From Jeotgalibacillus sp. R-1-5s-1 (GTDB lineage: Bacteria > Bacillota > Bacilli > Bacillales > Jeotgalibacillaceae): 64,000 nt of DNA. Location: positions 1-64,000 of the forward strand of contig NZ_SORW01000022.1 in the NCBI RefSeq assembly GCF_004405105.1, written 5' to 3'. Within the stretch, counting starts at the first letter, position 1. Every line of letters begins with the position of its first letter. The notes beneath the pieces were generated by a model that did no database searches, was not told the DNA's origin, and was given only the letters and a program-made list of their open reading frames with translations. A program made the translations under genes and the position numbers. Positions 43,304-53,665 of the stretch are shown one piece after another.

Positions 43304-43579
43304 GAACCATTCACACTCCCTCAATGAAAGAAATTTAAAATCTTTTTACTTCACTTAGATACCTACATTAAAATTGTTTTAACTTAGATATCTTAATTTT
43401 ATTATACACAAGTGTACAATAGTTGAACAGGGGGTTAACGAAATTGTCATAAAAGTGATATAGAGCGGTTTTTAATATGTGAATTTTACATACAACTACT
43501 ATTCCCGAAATACATTTTTTTAAACACATGTTTTCTAATTGAATAAATCATTCTCAATTACTGCATATGATTGAAAATG

Positions 43580-44152
43580 TCATATCCCTTCAAGAACATC
43601 TTTTCCATCCTGCCTGTCATTTTTCAGCACTTTTTCGACGGGTTCATATGGTTCCCCATACAATTCCTGATCTTTATAAGTGTGGATTGATTCATATGTT
43701 TTTTTCATTGATTCATAAATAACTTCCTCGGACTCCCCGTTTGGTGCCCAGTAAAGAATCTCCATTGTATTAACCTCATTAGTGGCAAGAGATCTTCTGT
43801 TATAACCGATAGAAACAGCATGCTCAAAGCCTGCCCGTTTATAAAAGCGCAGCCGTTTTTCCGTGTCCGTATCTTCGTAATCAACAGGCTCCACCTCAAG
43901 GATAATCGGCTTGCCTTTATCCTTCAGCTTTTGAATTAATTTTGCTCCAAGACCTTCTCCACGCGCTTCACTCGAAACAAACAAATAATCAATAAAAATA
44001 AATTCATCTGTTTCAACGTACATTAAAACATGCTTCGGTCCTTCATCTTTATAATAAATATCTCCCTTGTCTTTCAAGAGCGTTTCCATATGCTCACGGG
44101 ATTTCATTTCTTCTACCGGGAAGTAATCTTTCAGCTTTTCATACCAGTGCAT
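43580..44152 (-). CDS. yjbC: GNAT acetyltransferase YjbC
   Basis: 190 residues. The acetyl-CoA binding motif is VSSEARGEGLGAKLIQKL, and KRLRFYKRAGFEHA closes the fold. The N-terminal MHWYEKLKDYFPVEEMKS and the motif RRSLATNEVNTMEILYW match recalled B. subtilis YjbC, which is adjacent to spx there and contributes to salt stress resistance. The ATG at 44152 is 9 bp after AAGGA; the longer frame from 44281 has no ribosome site. Confidence 0.86.
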   Translation of the reverse strand: MHWYEKLKDYFPVEEMKSREHMETLLKDKGDIYYKDEGPKHVLMYVETDEFIFIDYLFVSSEARGEGLGAKLIQKLKDKGKPIILEVEPVDYEDTDTEKRLRFYKRAGFEHAVSIGYNRRSLATNEVNTMEILYWAPNGESEEVIYESMKKTYESIHTYKDQELYGEPYEPVEKVLKNDRQDGKDVLEGI

Positions 44153-44296
44153 TGGCATTCTTCCTTTCAATTGAAATAAGGCGTTGGATATGAACTGTAT
44201 GAGGATGTTTCGTGGGGTTGTATCTAACATCTTATTATTACCCTGAATAAATATTTCTAAACCTGACTTTTTCAAAAACATTTATAATTTCGATTA

Positions 44297-44338
44297 AAAA
44301 AGGCGTGACATGATACTGACCGGTATCATGTTACGCCT
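44297..44338 (-). terminator. Terminator of the DUF4015 gene
   Basis: AGGCGTGACATGATAC pairs with GTATCATGTTACGCCT; on the minus strand TTTTTTAATCG follows. Confidence 0.87.
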
Positions 44339-44346
44339 GACTGTCA

Positions 44347-45549
44347 TTAAGGTAAATAATTCACTCCTTCAGAATAAGTGTTTCCTGCATTCCATAAAAG
44401 GAATTCATTAATTCCATTATCGTAAAGCGCCTCAATCTGAGCTCTTACCTCCGCTGCACCATAAACCAGATAATTGCCGGACCCAAGATAAGAGGCTGTG
44501 AAGTCCTGCAGCCATGGTCTTGAAACAGGAGGGTTTTCAAGCTCCGCAAGCTTGGCATTTTCAACCTTTGAATATTCAGCCACCAGATTATAAGGTTCCA
44601 GGTCCGGCTTTTCAATGCCGAAATAAGAAGTCCAGTGACTTGGATAGATCATGGATGAAATCACATCAACGTTTTCTGATATACGGTTGAAGTTCTGACC
44701 GATCCCAGGCGCTTCAGGCAAAGTTGCCGAATAACCGAAAATATCAACTGACACGTCTACATCATAAGGTTCAAGCTGCTCAGAAGCATACGCTACAAAG
44801 TCAGAGACAGCATCAACACGTTTTGACACATTGTCACCTTCATCATCTCCATATTCACCTGTTCCGTAGACGAGCTCATCATCCCTGTTTTCAAAACCTT
44901 CCGGGAAACGGACATAGTCAAACTGAATTTCCTGAAAGCCCATTTTCGCTGCCTCAATGGCAATGTCTACATTGTAATCCCATACCTCTTTTTCGAATGG
45001 GTTGACAAACGATTCACCACGTCCATTTGCCCACACTTCCCCATTATCCTGGAAGGACAGGTCAGGTCTCTTTTCAGCTAAAATAGAGTCTTTAAATACA
45101 ACGACTCTGGCAATCGGATAAACATCATTTTCTTCAAGCGTTTCAAGTACTGCTCTCATGTCTTTTATGTAAGGCTGGCCAATATCATAATAAGGAGAAC
45201 CTTCTTCAGGCATATATGTAAGATATCCGTGGTCTTCTTTTACATCAATCACCATAGCGTTTAAATCTGTTGTATTCATCAGCTCTAAAAGCGAATTGAA
45301 GCGCTCGCCTCCTGCAGAGTGACCTGTTACGTAAACCCCTCTTACCGCATCAGGATATTCAAATGATAAACCCGAGTCATAGACAAACCTTGGCATCGAT
45401 TCAGGTAATGCTTTCGCTGTCAGGAACATCTCCCTGATCTGATGATCGTGTGTATGTTCTGTTTTCTCTTCTGCCTTAATGGCGGGCTGTAATATTGATA
45501 CGGCCAATAATGCGCTACCGGCAGCTGCGGTTAGTTTTTTCAATGACAC
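44347..45549 (-). CDS. Secreted DUF4015 putative glycoside hydrolase
   Basis: 400 residues. A signal peptide is predicted (LTAAAGSALLAVSILQPAIKA) with cleavage after about residue 26, so it is exported. The body is a TIM-barrel-like domain of the DUF4015 glycoside-hydrolase-like group: GVYVTGHSAGGERFNSLLEL, NAMVIDVKEDHGYLTY, the family motif FQEIQFDYVRFPEG with likely catalytic Asp/Glu, and ISSMIYPSHWTSYFG. The substrate is unknown, possibly a cell-wall or exopolysaccharide glycan. It is a single-gene unit with its own terminator. Confidence 0.83.
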   Translation of the reverse strand: MSLKKLTAAAGSALLAVSILQPAIKAEEKTEHTHDHQIREMFLTAKALPESMPRFVYDSGLSFEYPDAVRGVYVTGHSAGGERFNSLLELMNTTDLNAMVIDVKEDHGYLTYMPEEGSPYYDIGQPYIKDMRAVLETLEENDVYPIARVVVFKDSILAEKRPDLSFQDNGEVWANGRGESFVNPFEKEVWDYNVDIAIEAAKMGFQEIQFDYVRFPEGFENRDDELVYGTGEYGDDEGDNVSKRVDAVSDFVAYASEQLEPYDVDVSVDIFGYSATLPEAPGIGQNFNRISENVDVISSMIYPSHWTSYFGIEKPDLEPYNLVAEYSKVENAKLAELENPPVSRPWLQDFTASYLGSGNYLVYGAAEVRAQIEALYDNGINEFLLWNAGNTYSEGVNYLP

Positions 45550-45745
45550 GACTTATCTCTCCTACTTGTCTGATTTTTATGTATGTATTAATTTTAACAA
45601 TGATTCAGCCCAATTGAAACGGGTGTTGAAAGGATTTTGTTAATAATTTCGTTTTTGATACAAAACAGGCATTAAAGCATATTTTTTTCAATTCACTTTA
45701 GGTAAATAGACTAAAATCAAATTATAAAAATATAATTGAATCGAG

Positions 45746-45775
45746 TTGATAATTTAATTCTTCATCTATTATAAT
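45746..45775 (+). promoter_or_regulatory. SigA-type promoter of trpS
   Basis: TTGATA (45746-45751) and TATAAT (45770-45775) are separated by 18 bp, just before the T-box leader. Confidence 0.75.
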
Positions 45776-45784
45776 AAAAGGAAA

Positions 45785-46042
45785 TAAAGTAACGGCAGTG
45801 ATAAAGAATAGTACCTGTAAAAATGCTTAAGAGAGTCTGCGGCTGGTGAAAGCAGATGCATGGAAACAGCGAATGGACTTTTGAGCTCCGCGGTGAACCC
45901 CTTATCGGGTATTAGCCTTAGGCGCGCCTCAGCGTTATGAGGAAATGAAGTGGCAGCATGACGCTGCAATCAAGGGTGGCACCGCGGAACAACCATTCGT
46001 CCCTTCCTATTTACTTAGGTTGGGATGGATGGTTTTTTATAT
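45785..46042 (+). promoter_or_regulatory. T-box riboswitch (tryptophan) of trpS
   Basis: The conserved T-box sequence AAGGGTGGCACCGCGG lies at about 45972-45987. Upstream, Stem I includes GAATGGAC, with TGG as the likely tryptophan specifier codon. Downstream, AACCATTCGTCCC pairs with GGGATGGATGGTT and is followed by TTTTTAT (about 45990-46040), which is the terminator whose left part can form the antiterminator with the T-box. Uncharged tRNA-Trp should allow readthrough into trpS. Confidence 0.93.
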
Positions 46043-46049
46043 TGTTTAA

Positions 46050-47054
<1,005 letters not shown>

Positions 47055-47058
47055 ACAC

Positions 47059-47094
47059 AAAAAAAGCCTGGAATTCAGTCCGGGCTTTTTCTTT
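47059..47094. terminator. Bidirectional terminator after trpS
   Basis: AAAAAGCCTGGA pairs with TCCGGGCTTTTT around a short loop. The last codons of the converging small gene overlap its right side. Confidence 0.87.
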
Positions 47095-47281
47095 TAATCG
47101 TGGACAAATGAATCAACAATAACCCCACCGGAATAAAATACGTCTCAGTATGAGAAAACATATAAGTAACGTACTCCTCTTCCGTATATCCCGATGGAAT
47201 CAAATTCAAAAAAACCGCACTATGTATCGTACCAAAGCACAACAGCCAAAAACCAGCCAAATAAACACAAACCCTTAACAT
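47075..47281 (-). CDS. Small membrane protein of unknown function
   Basis: 68 residues starting MLRVCVYLAGFWLLCFGTIH. Two hydrophobic helices (about 4-24 and 50-60) flank a hydrophilic loop with GYTEEEYVTYMFSHTETYF. The ATG at 47281 has GAGGTG 6 bp upstream; the frame could extend ten residues further but without support. In B. subtilis yjbA lies between appC and trpS, yet this protein is far shorter than YjbA and is not related by reading. Not recognised. Confidence 0.6.
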   Translation of the reverse strand: MLRVCVYLAGFWLLCFGTIHSAVFLNLIPSGYTEEEYVTYMFSHTETYFIPVGLLLIHLSTIKRKSPD

Positions 47282-47406
47282 CTCCCCCACCTCAATACAA
47301 TCTATGCACAAGATCCAAAAATTCCCCGGGAAATTTTTTCATCTTTTAATATCAATTCAAATTGGATTTATATTTATAATATAGCAGCAAGATCTGAAAA
47401 CTACTG

Positions 47407-47469
47407 CGGGCGAGTGAGCTGATGTTGACTTATCGAACGAGAGGACGGGAAGTTTGCTAGTCCTGCCAT
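47407..47469 (+). repeat. Family B repeat fragment
   Basis: GTGAGCTGATGTTGACTTAT and the following CGAACGAGAGGACGGGAAG, then TTTGCTAGTCCTGCC, are nearly identical to the right half of the family B unit at 47727-47871. The left half is missing. Confidence 0.75.
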
Positions 47470-47600
47470 GGAATATTAATTAAATCTAAAATATTTTTGA
47501 AGCATTCAAAGAAGCTGGGACATCCGGAGACTCCTGCGGCAGAGAAGCGACAGGTGAGACAGATGTGCGCAGCACAGCTGGCTCACCGCGCGGCCTTGGA

Positions 47601-47720
47601 AAAGCGGAGGCGACTCGCACAGCCCCGACAAGCATAAGTCGAAGATGAAAAGTGGGCTGACCTTTGCCCCCGTTCATCTTTGACTTATGACCTCGAGGGG
47701 CTAGTCGCCGCAGCTAGACA
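47601..47720 (+). repeat. Family B repeat unit 1
   Basis: It begins AAAGCGGAGGCGACT and ends AGTCGCCGCAGCTAGACA. GGCGACT pairs with AGTCGCC. Inside are AGCCCC/GGGGCT, CATAAGTC/GACTTATG and AAGATGAA/TTCATCTT, giving one long hairpin. Confidence 0.8.
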
Positions 47721-47726
47721 TTAAGA

Positions 47727-47871
47727 AAAGCGGAGGCGGGCGTTTAGGGACGTACAAACTGGACTGGCCCCGACGGAGATAAAGGAAACACAGTGAACGG
47801 AGTGAGCTGATGTTGACTTATCGGACGAGGGGACGGGAAGTTTGCTAGTCCCTGCCCGCCGCAGCTAGACA
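47727..47871 (+). repeat. Family B repeat unit 2
   Basis: It begins AAAGCGGAGGCGGGC and ends GCCCGCCGCAGCTAGACA. Its outer stem GGCGGGC/GCCCGCC differs from that of unit 1 while the flanking ends AAAGCGGA and GCAGCTAGACA are the same. The inner sequence is mostly unlike unit 1. Confidence 0.75.
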
Positions 47872-47911
47872 AAGGAAAGCGCAGGATGTCCCAGCTCCGG
47901 CTTTTATATAC

Positions 47912-47942
47912 AAAAAAGCCGAGACAAAGTCTCAGCTTTTTC
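47912..47942 (-). terminator. Terminator of the app operon
   Basis: On the minus strand AAAAGCTGAGAC pairs with GTCTCGGCTTTT, followed by TTGTATA. Confidence 0.87.
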
Positions 47943-47953
47943 AAGAAAAAATA

Positions 47954-48859
47954 TTATCGATTTGATTTAGGATTAAACGCATCCTTCAACCCTTCACCAA
48001 TAAAGTTAATTGAAAGAATCGTCACCGTAAGAATAATCGCAGGCGGCATCCAGATCCAAGGCTTATTGGCTAACACATCTGACTCCTGCGAAGCAGACAG
48101 CATGTTCCCCCAGCTAGGAATCGTCTGTGGTACACCATAACCAAGATAACTTAACCCGGATTCAGCGACAATCAGACCAGCAAATAGAATCGTTGCCTGT
48201 ACAATGATTGTAGAAAGCACATTCGGTAAAAGATGCTTAATAATCACTTTTGATGGCTTACAGCCGATTGAAACCGCTGCAAGAATATATTCATTTTCTT
48301 TCTCAGCAAGGATTTTACTCCGTACAATACGGGCAACCCCACCCCAGCTGAGTAAACTGATAACGGCAATCAAAATGGTTAAACCGTCGATCTGTCCCTG
48401 GAAGATCGCACCGATAACGATTACGAACACAAGGAATGGGAAGTTCAAGACGAAGTCTGTAAATCTCATTAGTGCTGAGTCAACAAAACCGCCGTAAAAC
48501 CCTGCAATGGCTCCAACAATTGTTCCAAACAGGATTACTAGCGCTGTACATGACATTCCAACGAGAAGAGATACACGTCCTCCGTACAAAATACGGGTGA
48601 AAATATCACGACCTGATTTGTCTGTTCCAAGCCAGTGTTCTCCACTCGGCTCAAGTGACATCTGACTGATGTTTACTTTTGAGATGTCGGCCGTCGTAAT
48701 ATACGGCGCTAAAAACGAAATAATAATAACAGTCAACAGGAAGAAACTGCTGATCATAGCCAGTTTGTTCCGAAGAAACTTACGTCTGGCAATGGCCCAA
48801 GGAGACATATTAATGGTTTTTTCCTGTGACTTTCCTGTATCTGCTGTTACGTTCACCAT
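47954..48859 (-). CDS. appC: Oligopeptide ABC transporter permease AppC
   Basis: 301-residue inner-membrane permease of the OppC/DppC family with about six helices. An N-terminal OppC_N region (WAIARRKFLRNKLAMISSFF) is followed by the binding-protein-dependent permease motif, seen near ILAAVSIGCKPSKVIIKHLLPN, which contacts the ATPases. It pairs with AppB. The operon order appD-appF-appA-appB-appC on this strand is the B. subtilis app order, not the opp order. Confidence 0.93.
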   Translation of the reverse strand: MVNVTADTGKSQEKTINMSPWAIARRKFLRNKLAMISSFFLLTVIIISFLAPYITTADISKVNISQMSLEPSGEHWLGTDKSGRDIFTRILYGGRVSLLVGMSCTALVILFGTIVGAIAGFYGGFVDSALMRFTDFVLNFPFLVFVIVIGAIFQGQIDGLTILIAVISLLSWGGVARIVRSKILAEKENEYILAAVSIGCKPSKVIIKHLLPNVLSTIIVQATILFAGLIVAESGLSYLGYGVPQTIPSWGNMLSASQESDVLANKPWIWMPPAIILTVTILSINFIGEGLKDAFNPKSNR

Positions 48860-48875
48860 TTACATTCCTCCTCCA

Positions 48876-49841
48876 TCAATCCAGACGTATTCTTGGATCA
48901 ACAACACCATACAAAATATCAGCAACTAGATTACCTACTAATGTCAGTGTTGATAGCATCATTGTAATAACCATTAATGTCGGGTAATCTCGATTACCTA
49001 CCGATTCCAGGAACAGCTGTCCGATTCCAGGATATGTGAAGATCGTTTCGGTAATGATCGCACCACTTATTAATGTCGCAATATCAAAGCCTAAAAATGT
49101 GATAAGCGGAATAATAGAATTTCTCATAATATGAACGTTGTAAATCTTTGAAGTTGGTGTACCTTTCGCACGTGCAGTACGGACAAAGTCCTTACGGCTA
49201 TTCTCGATAATATCGTTTCTCAGGAATTGGGTGTAACTCGCAGTACCCAACAGCCCAAGCACGATTGCCGGCATTAACACGTGATGCACACGGCTTACAT
49301 AATATTCAAAGGTTCCACGTTCAAGTCCAACCTCAACAGATCCTGCATAAGGGATCCATCCAAGATTAAACGAGAAGAAATAAATCGCAAATACCCCGGC
49401 AATAAATGATGGAATCGCAAGTCCGAGATAATTCAGACCACCGATAATATTATCACCTATTGTATAAGGCCTTCGCCCCGCAAAAATCCCCATCGCAAAA
49501 GCTAGAATATACGTAATTACAAGTGACGTCACACCTAAAAAGATAGTATTTGGCAGTCTCTCTGCCAACAGTGTAGAAACAGGTACTTTATATCGTGTTG
49601 ATTTTCCAAAGTCGCCTTGTAGGAATCCACTTACCCAGTTGAAATACTGTACTGGGAGAGGATCGTTATACCCCAGTTTTTCACGCATTTCTTCAATATA
49701 TTGAGGATTTGTATTCAGTGGATCAATCTCCCCGCTGAGTGAATCTCCCGGCATTGCTTTCGCCAGGAGAAACACCACAAAGGAGATAAGGAGAAGCATT
49801 GGAATCATACCGATTAATCGGCGAATTGTATACTTTAACAT
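48876..49841 (-). CDS. appB: Oligopeptide ABC transporter permease AppB
   Basis: 321 residues, six helices, OppB/DppB family. The N-terminal MLKYTIRRLIGMIPMLLLI signal-anchor and the coupling motif DFVRTARAKGTPTSKIYNVH are typical. The ATG at 49841 has GGAGAG just upstream; an ATG six codons earlier is not better supported. It follows appA by 36 bp and precedes appC by 16 bp. Confidence 0.93.
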   Translation of the reverse strand: MLKYTIRRLIGMIPMLLLISFVVFLLAKAMPGDSLSGEIDPLNTNPQYIEEMREKLGYNDPLPVQYFNWVSGFLQGDFGKSTRYKVPVSTLLAERLPNTIFLGVTSLVITYILAFAMGIFAGRRPYTIGDNIIGGLNYLGLAIPSFIAGVFAIYFFSFNLGWIPYAGSVEVGLERGTFEYYVSRVHHVLMPAIVLGLLGTASYTQFLRNDIIENSRKDFVRTARAKGTPTSKIYNVHIMRNSIIPLITFLGFDIATLISGAIITETIFTYPGIGQLFLESVGNRDYPTLMVITMMLSTLTLVGNLVADILYGVVDPRIRLD

Positions 49842-49877
49842 AGATACTCTCCTTATCAAGCATTACTTAATTAAGTC

Positions 49878-51599
49878 TTATTGAGCAAGTGACCACTCGT
49901 AAGGGTTGTTGTAACCAGATACGTCGAATGTTACGTTTTCAACGCGGTCACTTAGGCCCCAGATTTCATCAAGCTCAGCAATAAAGATCATAGGAACTTC
50001 AGAGGCTACAAGCTGCTGCCACTGAACGTAAAGGTCTTTACGCAACTCTTCATCTGTACCAACCACATCAACGTTTAGAGCGTCAGCAAGAAGCTTGTCA
50101 GACTCTTCGTTTTTGAAACGTGGGTAGTTCCAAAGCTGGTCAGATCCCCAAAGAGCTGTTGGATCTGGATCTGCTCCAGTTCCCCATCCACCAAAGAATG
50201 TTTCCATTGCAGGATCATCTTTTTCGATCATTTCGTAGTAAAGGTTAACTTCAGTCATTTCAAGCTCAGCATTAATACCAACTTCCTGCCAGTACTGAAC
50301 AATTGCCTGAGCACGTGTTTCAAATGTTGGGTTACCAGTTGCATAGTGAGAGAACTTCGCTACGAAAGGCTCTCCATTTGGATCTTCAACAAATCCGTCA
50401 CCGTCTACATCTACATAACCAGCTTCTTCAAGAAGTTCTTTTGCTCTCTCTGGATCATAATCATACGTTTCAAGATCAGCAGAGTCTGCAGCGATCCAGT
50501 GGTTAGATGGTACTGGTCCATCAATTGGCTTACCATAACCGAAGAAGAATGCGTCTACCCATGCCTGACGGTCAATTGCGTGAGCCATTGCTTTACGCAG
50601 GTTCAGGTCAGCATATTTTTCTTTGTCTTCAGTAATTTCTTTTGTTTCGTTATTGAATGTTCCAAGTTTGAATCCAATGTAGTAGTAAGTTAATCCAGGT
50701 GCTGTAATAACTTCTACGTTGTCAAGTTCTTCAACTTCAGGAGCATTTACAGGAGCAAGAGTAACCATATCGATATCCCCTTGTCCAAGAGCTCCAACGA
50801 TTGTTGAGCTGTCAAGAACACGGATGTTGATTCCATCAAGCTTAGGCTCGCCTCTCCAGTAATCTTCAAACTTCACCATTTCTACTGCTTCACCAGGAAT
50901 TACGTTTGTAACTTTGAATGGTCCAAGACCAACCGGCTTTGTACGTACCTGTTCTGATGCAGACATTTCTGCAACTGGAATACCTTCGAACTGTGCACGT
51001 GACATTGGGTAAGACCAAACGTTAACAAGGTTGTTAACACGAGCCTGGTCGAAAGTGATCTCAATTGTGTAATCGTCAATTACATTAAGACCTGAGATCG
51101 AATCAGCTTCGCCGTTACGGAAAGCTTCTGCTCCTTCAATAGTCTGTACGTTAGAATAACGCTGTCCATCATAATCAGGACTTGCAATTGTTTCAAGTGC
51201 GAACACCCAGTCATTAACTGTTAATTCAACACCGTCATGCCACATTACACCTTGCTCAAATGTAAATGTGAAAACTTTGTTATCTTCAGTTTCCCAGCTG
51301 GCAATACCAGGTTCAGGCTGAAGGTTTTCATCATAAGTAATTAAGGCTTCGTCAAATAATGCAAGTACTTCTGCATCTGTTGCGATTCCGTAGAATGCAG
51401 GGTTGAAAAGACCTTCCGGCGCAGTTTCAAAACCGTATGTTAGTGTACCGCCGGACTGTGCTTCACCAGCTGTACCATCTTCTGTTTCAGTTTCATTATC
51501 TGTTTCTGCAGGCTCTGCATTGTCTGAGCTACATGCTGCAAGGAATGCTGATAGAATTAACAGCATAGCAAGCATTAGCAATAAGGACTTCTTTTTCAT
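49878..51599 (-). CDS. appA: Oligopeptide-binding lipoprotein AppA
   Basis: 573 residues, SBP family 5. The signal peptide ends in the lipobox LSAFLAAC (Cys about 23), followed by an acidic linker (NAEPAETDNETETEDG). The family signature KVFTFTFEQGVMWHDGVELT is near residue 110. It captures peptides outside the membrane for AppBCDF. The gene is intact here, whereas the laboratory strain B. subtilis 168 is known for a disrupted appA. Confidence 0.93.
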   Translation of the reverse strand: MKKKSLLLMLAMLLILSAFLAACSSDNAEPAETDNETETEDGTAGEAQSGGTLTYGFETAPEGLFNPAFYGIATDAEVLALFDEALITYDENLQPEPGIASWETEDNKVFTFTFEQGVMWHDGVELTVNDWVFALETIASPDYDGQRYSNVQTIEGAEAFRNGEADSISGLNVIDDYTIEITFDQARVNNLVNVWSYPMSRAQFEGIPVAEMSASEQVRTKPVGLGPFKVTNVIPGEAVEMVKFEDYWRGEPKLDGINIRVLDSSTIVGALGQGDIDMVTLAPVNAPEVEELDNVEVITAPGLTYYYIGFKLGTFNNETKEITEDKEKYADLNLRKAMAHAIDRQAWVDAFFFGYGKPIDGPVPSNHWIAADSADLETYDYDPERAKELLEEAGYVDVDGDGFVEDPNGEPFVAKFSHYATGNPTFETRAQAIVQYWQEVGINAELEMTEVNLYYEMIEKDDPAMETFFGGWGTGADPDPTALWGSDQLWNYPRFKNEESDKLLADALNVDVVGTDEELRKDLYVQWQQLVASEVPMIFIAELDEIWGLSDRVENVTFDVSGYNNPYEWSLAQ

Positions 51600-51626
51600 T
51601 CTGTTCCCCCCAAAAATGTTTGTTTG

Positions 51627-52640
51627 TTAATAAAGAATGCAAGCTACGTGATGACCAGGTTTCACCTCCTTTAAAGCAGGCTTGATCTGCGAACATTCCT
51701 CTTTTGCCATTGGACAGCGCGTATGGAACGGGCAGCCTGATGGTGGATTTTGAGGTGATGGTACATCTCCCTGAAGGACGATTCTTTCTTTCCGTTTCTT
51801 CGGATCCGTTTCAGGAATGGCAGAGATCAAGGCCTGAGTATATGGATGCAATGGTTCAGCATACAGACTGTCATTTGTCGCAACTTCCACCATGTTTCCT
51901 AAGTACATAACACCAATTCGATCGCTCATATGTTTAACCACACTTAAATCATGGGCAATAAATAAGTAAGTGAGATCGAATTCGTTCTGCAGCTCTTTTA
52001 AAAGATTTAAAACCTGGGACTGAACTGATACGTCCAGTGCTGATACCGGCTCATCAGCAATGATCAGCTTTGGTTTAAGTGCAAGTGCTCGCGCAATACC
52101 GATACGCTGACGCTGACCGCCTGAAAACTCATGCGCGTATTTGTCATACGCTTCAGGTGGTAAACCTACTCTGCGAAGCAGCTCAAGCACTTCACTTTTC
52201 AGTTCTTTTTTACTGACTTTTCTGAAATTACGAATCGGTTCAGAGATAATATCCCCAACACTCTGAGTTGGATTAAGTGAAGCATAAGGATCCTGGAATA
52301 CCATCTGGAAATCCTGGCGTGCTTTTCTTAATGCCGATCCTTTAATTTTCGTAATATCTTTACCATCAAACAGGATTTTACCTTCTGTTGGTGTCAATAG
52401 TCTTAAAATCGTACGACCCGTTGTTGATTTACCACAGCCTGACTCCCCTACAAGGCCGAACGTTTCACCTTTTTTGAGCTGGATATTGATGTCATCAACG
52501 GCTTTAACATAACCGACAGTCCGTTTAAAGAATCCGCCTTTAACAGGATAGTAGGTTTTTAGATTCTGAATATCTAAAAGAACTTCTTTTTCAGTTTTTG
52601 GCTGGTCAACGGCTGTTTCTCTTGATTGTGTCATGGTCAT
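51627..52640 (-). CDS. appF: Oligopeptide ABC transporter ATP-binding protein AppF
   Basis: 337-residue ABC ATPase. Walker [13 protein letters not shown], signature [14 protein letters not shown], Walker [14 protein letters not shown] and the H-loop IAHDLSVV are intact. A C-terminal cysteine motif [14 protein letters not shown] is typical of Opp/Dpp ATPases. The start ATG overlaps the TGA of appD (ATGA), so the two ATPases are translated in a coupled way. Confidence 0.93.
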   Translation of the reverse strand: MTMTQSRETAVDQPKTEKEVLLDIQNLKTYYPVKGGFFKRTVGYVKAVDDINIQLKKGETFGLVGESGCGKSTTGRTILRLLTPTEGKILFDGKDITKIKGSALRKARQDFQMVFQDPYASLNPTQSVGDIISEPIRNFRKVSKKELKSEVLELLRRVGLPPEAYDKYAHEFSGGQRQRIGIARALALKPKLIIADEPVSALDVSVQSQVLNLLKELQNEFDLTYLFIAHDLSVVKHMSDRIGVMYLGNMVEVATNDSLYAEPLHPYTQALISAIPETDPKKRKERIVLQGDVPSPQNPPSGCPFHTRCPMAKEECSQIKPALKEVKPGHHVACILY

Positions 52641-53665
52641 CTGTCTCCCACCCTTTCTTTCGGCTTGCTGTTTTCATAAAGGAGACATGCCACTTCGTGC
52701 TGTGGAGCATCCTCAGCAAGTTCAGGTGTTACCGTGAAGCATTCAGGCATTGCCTGAGGGCAGCGGTTCGCAAATCGGCAGCCAACCTGTGGCATCTTCT
52801 GAATGGATGGTACAAGCCCTTCAATCGTTGCAAGCGTTTCAACCTTTTCATCCATTTTCGGGATGGCACCCATTAACAGTTGAGTATAAGGATGTTTTGG
52901 ATTTTCGAAAAGCTCCTCTACATCAGTCCGCTCAACAATTTTACCTGCATACATAACAATGACCTCGTCACAAATTTCAGCGACGACGCCTAAATCGTGT
53001 GTAATCATGATGATGGACATATCATTTACTTCCTGAATATCCTTCAAAAGCTCAAGGATCTGGGCTTGTACAGTAACATCTAGTGCTGTGGTCGGCTCAT
53101 CTGCAATCAGAAGCTTCGGCTGACAAGCAATCGCCATCGCGATCATAATACGCTGTCTCATTCCTCCTGAAAGCTGGTGAGGATATTCTTCAACAATTTT
53201 TTCTGGTCTTGGAATACCGACACTCTTCAAAAGAGCTACACTTTTTTGTCTTGCTTCTTTTTTATTTATATTCTCATGGTTCAGCAGGACTTCCTCCAAC
53301 TGATATCCAATTGTAAATACCGGGTTAAGAGCGGTCATCGGCTCCTGGAAAATCATTGAGATCTCTTTCCCGCGAATCTTGTTCATTTCACGTTCAGAAA
53401 GCTTCTCCAGATTCCTTCCCTCAAATTTAATTTCTCCTCCGCGTACTTTTCCGATTCCTTTCGGAAGGAGCTGCATAACGGACAGTGACATAACACTTTT
53501 TCCACAGCCGGATTCTCCGACTATTCCGACAATTTTACGGCGGTCTACCTTAAATGAAACTTTCTCAACGGCATTATAATAATCTTTTCCGATTTTAAAT
53601 CCCGTCTGGAGTTCATTTATTTCGAGAAGTGGTGTGTCATTTTGTCCTGATGATTGTCTAACCAT
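52637..53665 (-). CDS. appD: Oligopeptide ABC transporter ATP-binding protein AppD
   Basis: 343-residue ABC ATPase, first gene of appDFABC. Walker [14 protein letters not shown]-loop SMIFQEPMTALNPV, signature LSGGMRQRIMIAMAI, Walker B LLIADEPTTALDV and the C-terminal CRFANRCPQAMPEC motif. The ATG at 53665 has GAGGTG 5 bp upstream; ten extra upstream codons are not conserved-looking. Confidence 0.93.
   Translation of the reverse strand: MVRQSSGQNDTPLLEINELQTGFKIGKDYYNAVEKVSFKVDRRKIVGIVGESGCGKSVMSLSVMQLLPKGIGKVRGGEIKFEGRNLEKLSEREMNKIRGKEISMIFQEPMTALNPVFTIGYQLEEVLLNHENINKKEARQKSVALLKSVGIPRPEKIVEEYPHQLSGGMRQRIMIAMAIACQPKLLIADEPTTALDVTVQAQILELLKDIQEVNDMSIIMITHDLGVVAEICDEVIVMYAGKIVERTDVEELFENPKHPYTQLLMGAIPKMDEKVETLATIEGLVPSIQKMPQVGCRFANRCPQAMPECFTVTPELAEDAPQHEVACLLYENSKPKERVGDR

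Larger units (their letters stand above)
47513..47896 (+). repeat. Family A repeat interrupted by two family B units
   Basis: The outer arms AGCTGGGACATCC (47513-47525) and GGATGTCCCAGCT (47884-47896) still pair perfectly over 13 bp. The left core (GACTCCTGCGGC, GGTGAGACAG, TGTGC-GCA-GCACA, CTGGCTCACC, GCGCGGCC) runs to about 47600; the right end GGAAAGCGCA resumes at about 47874. About 270 bp of family B sequence is inserted between them. Confidence 0.85.

Noticed and set aside
47320-47950. Insertion sequence or CRISPR as explanation of the repeat-rich appC-trpS gap
   Set aside because: There is no transposase frame, no regular spacer pattern and no cas gene; the content is explained by the two palindromic repeat families.
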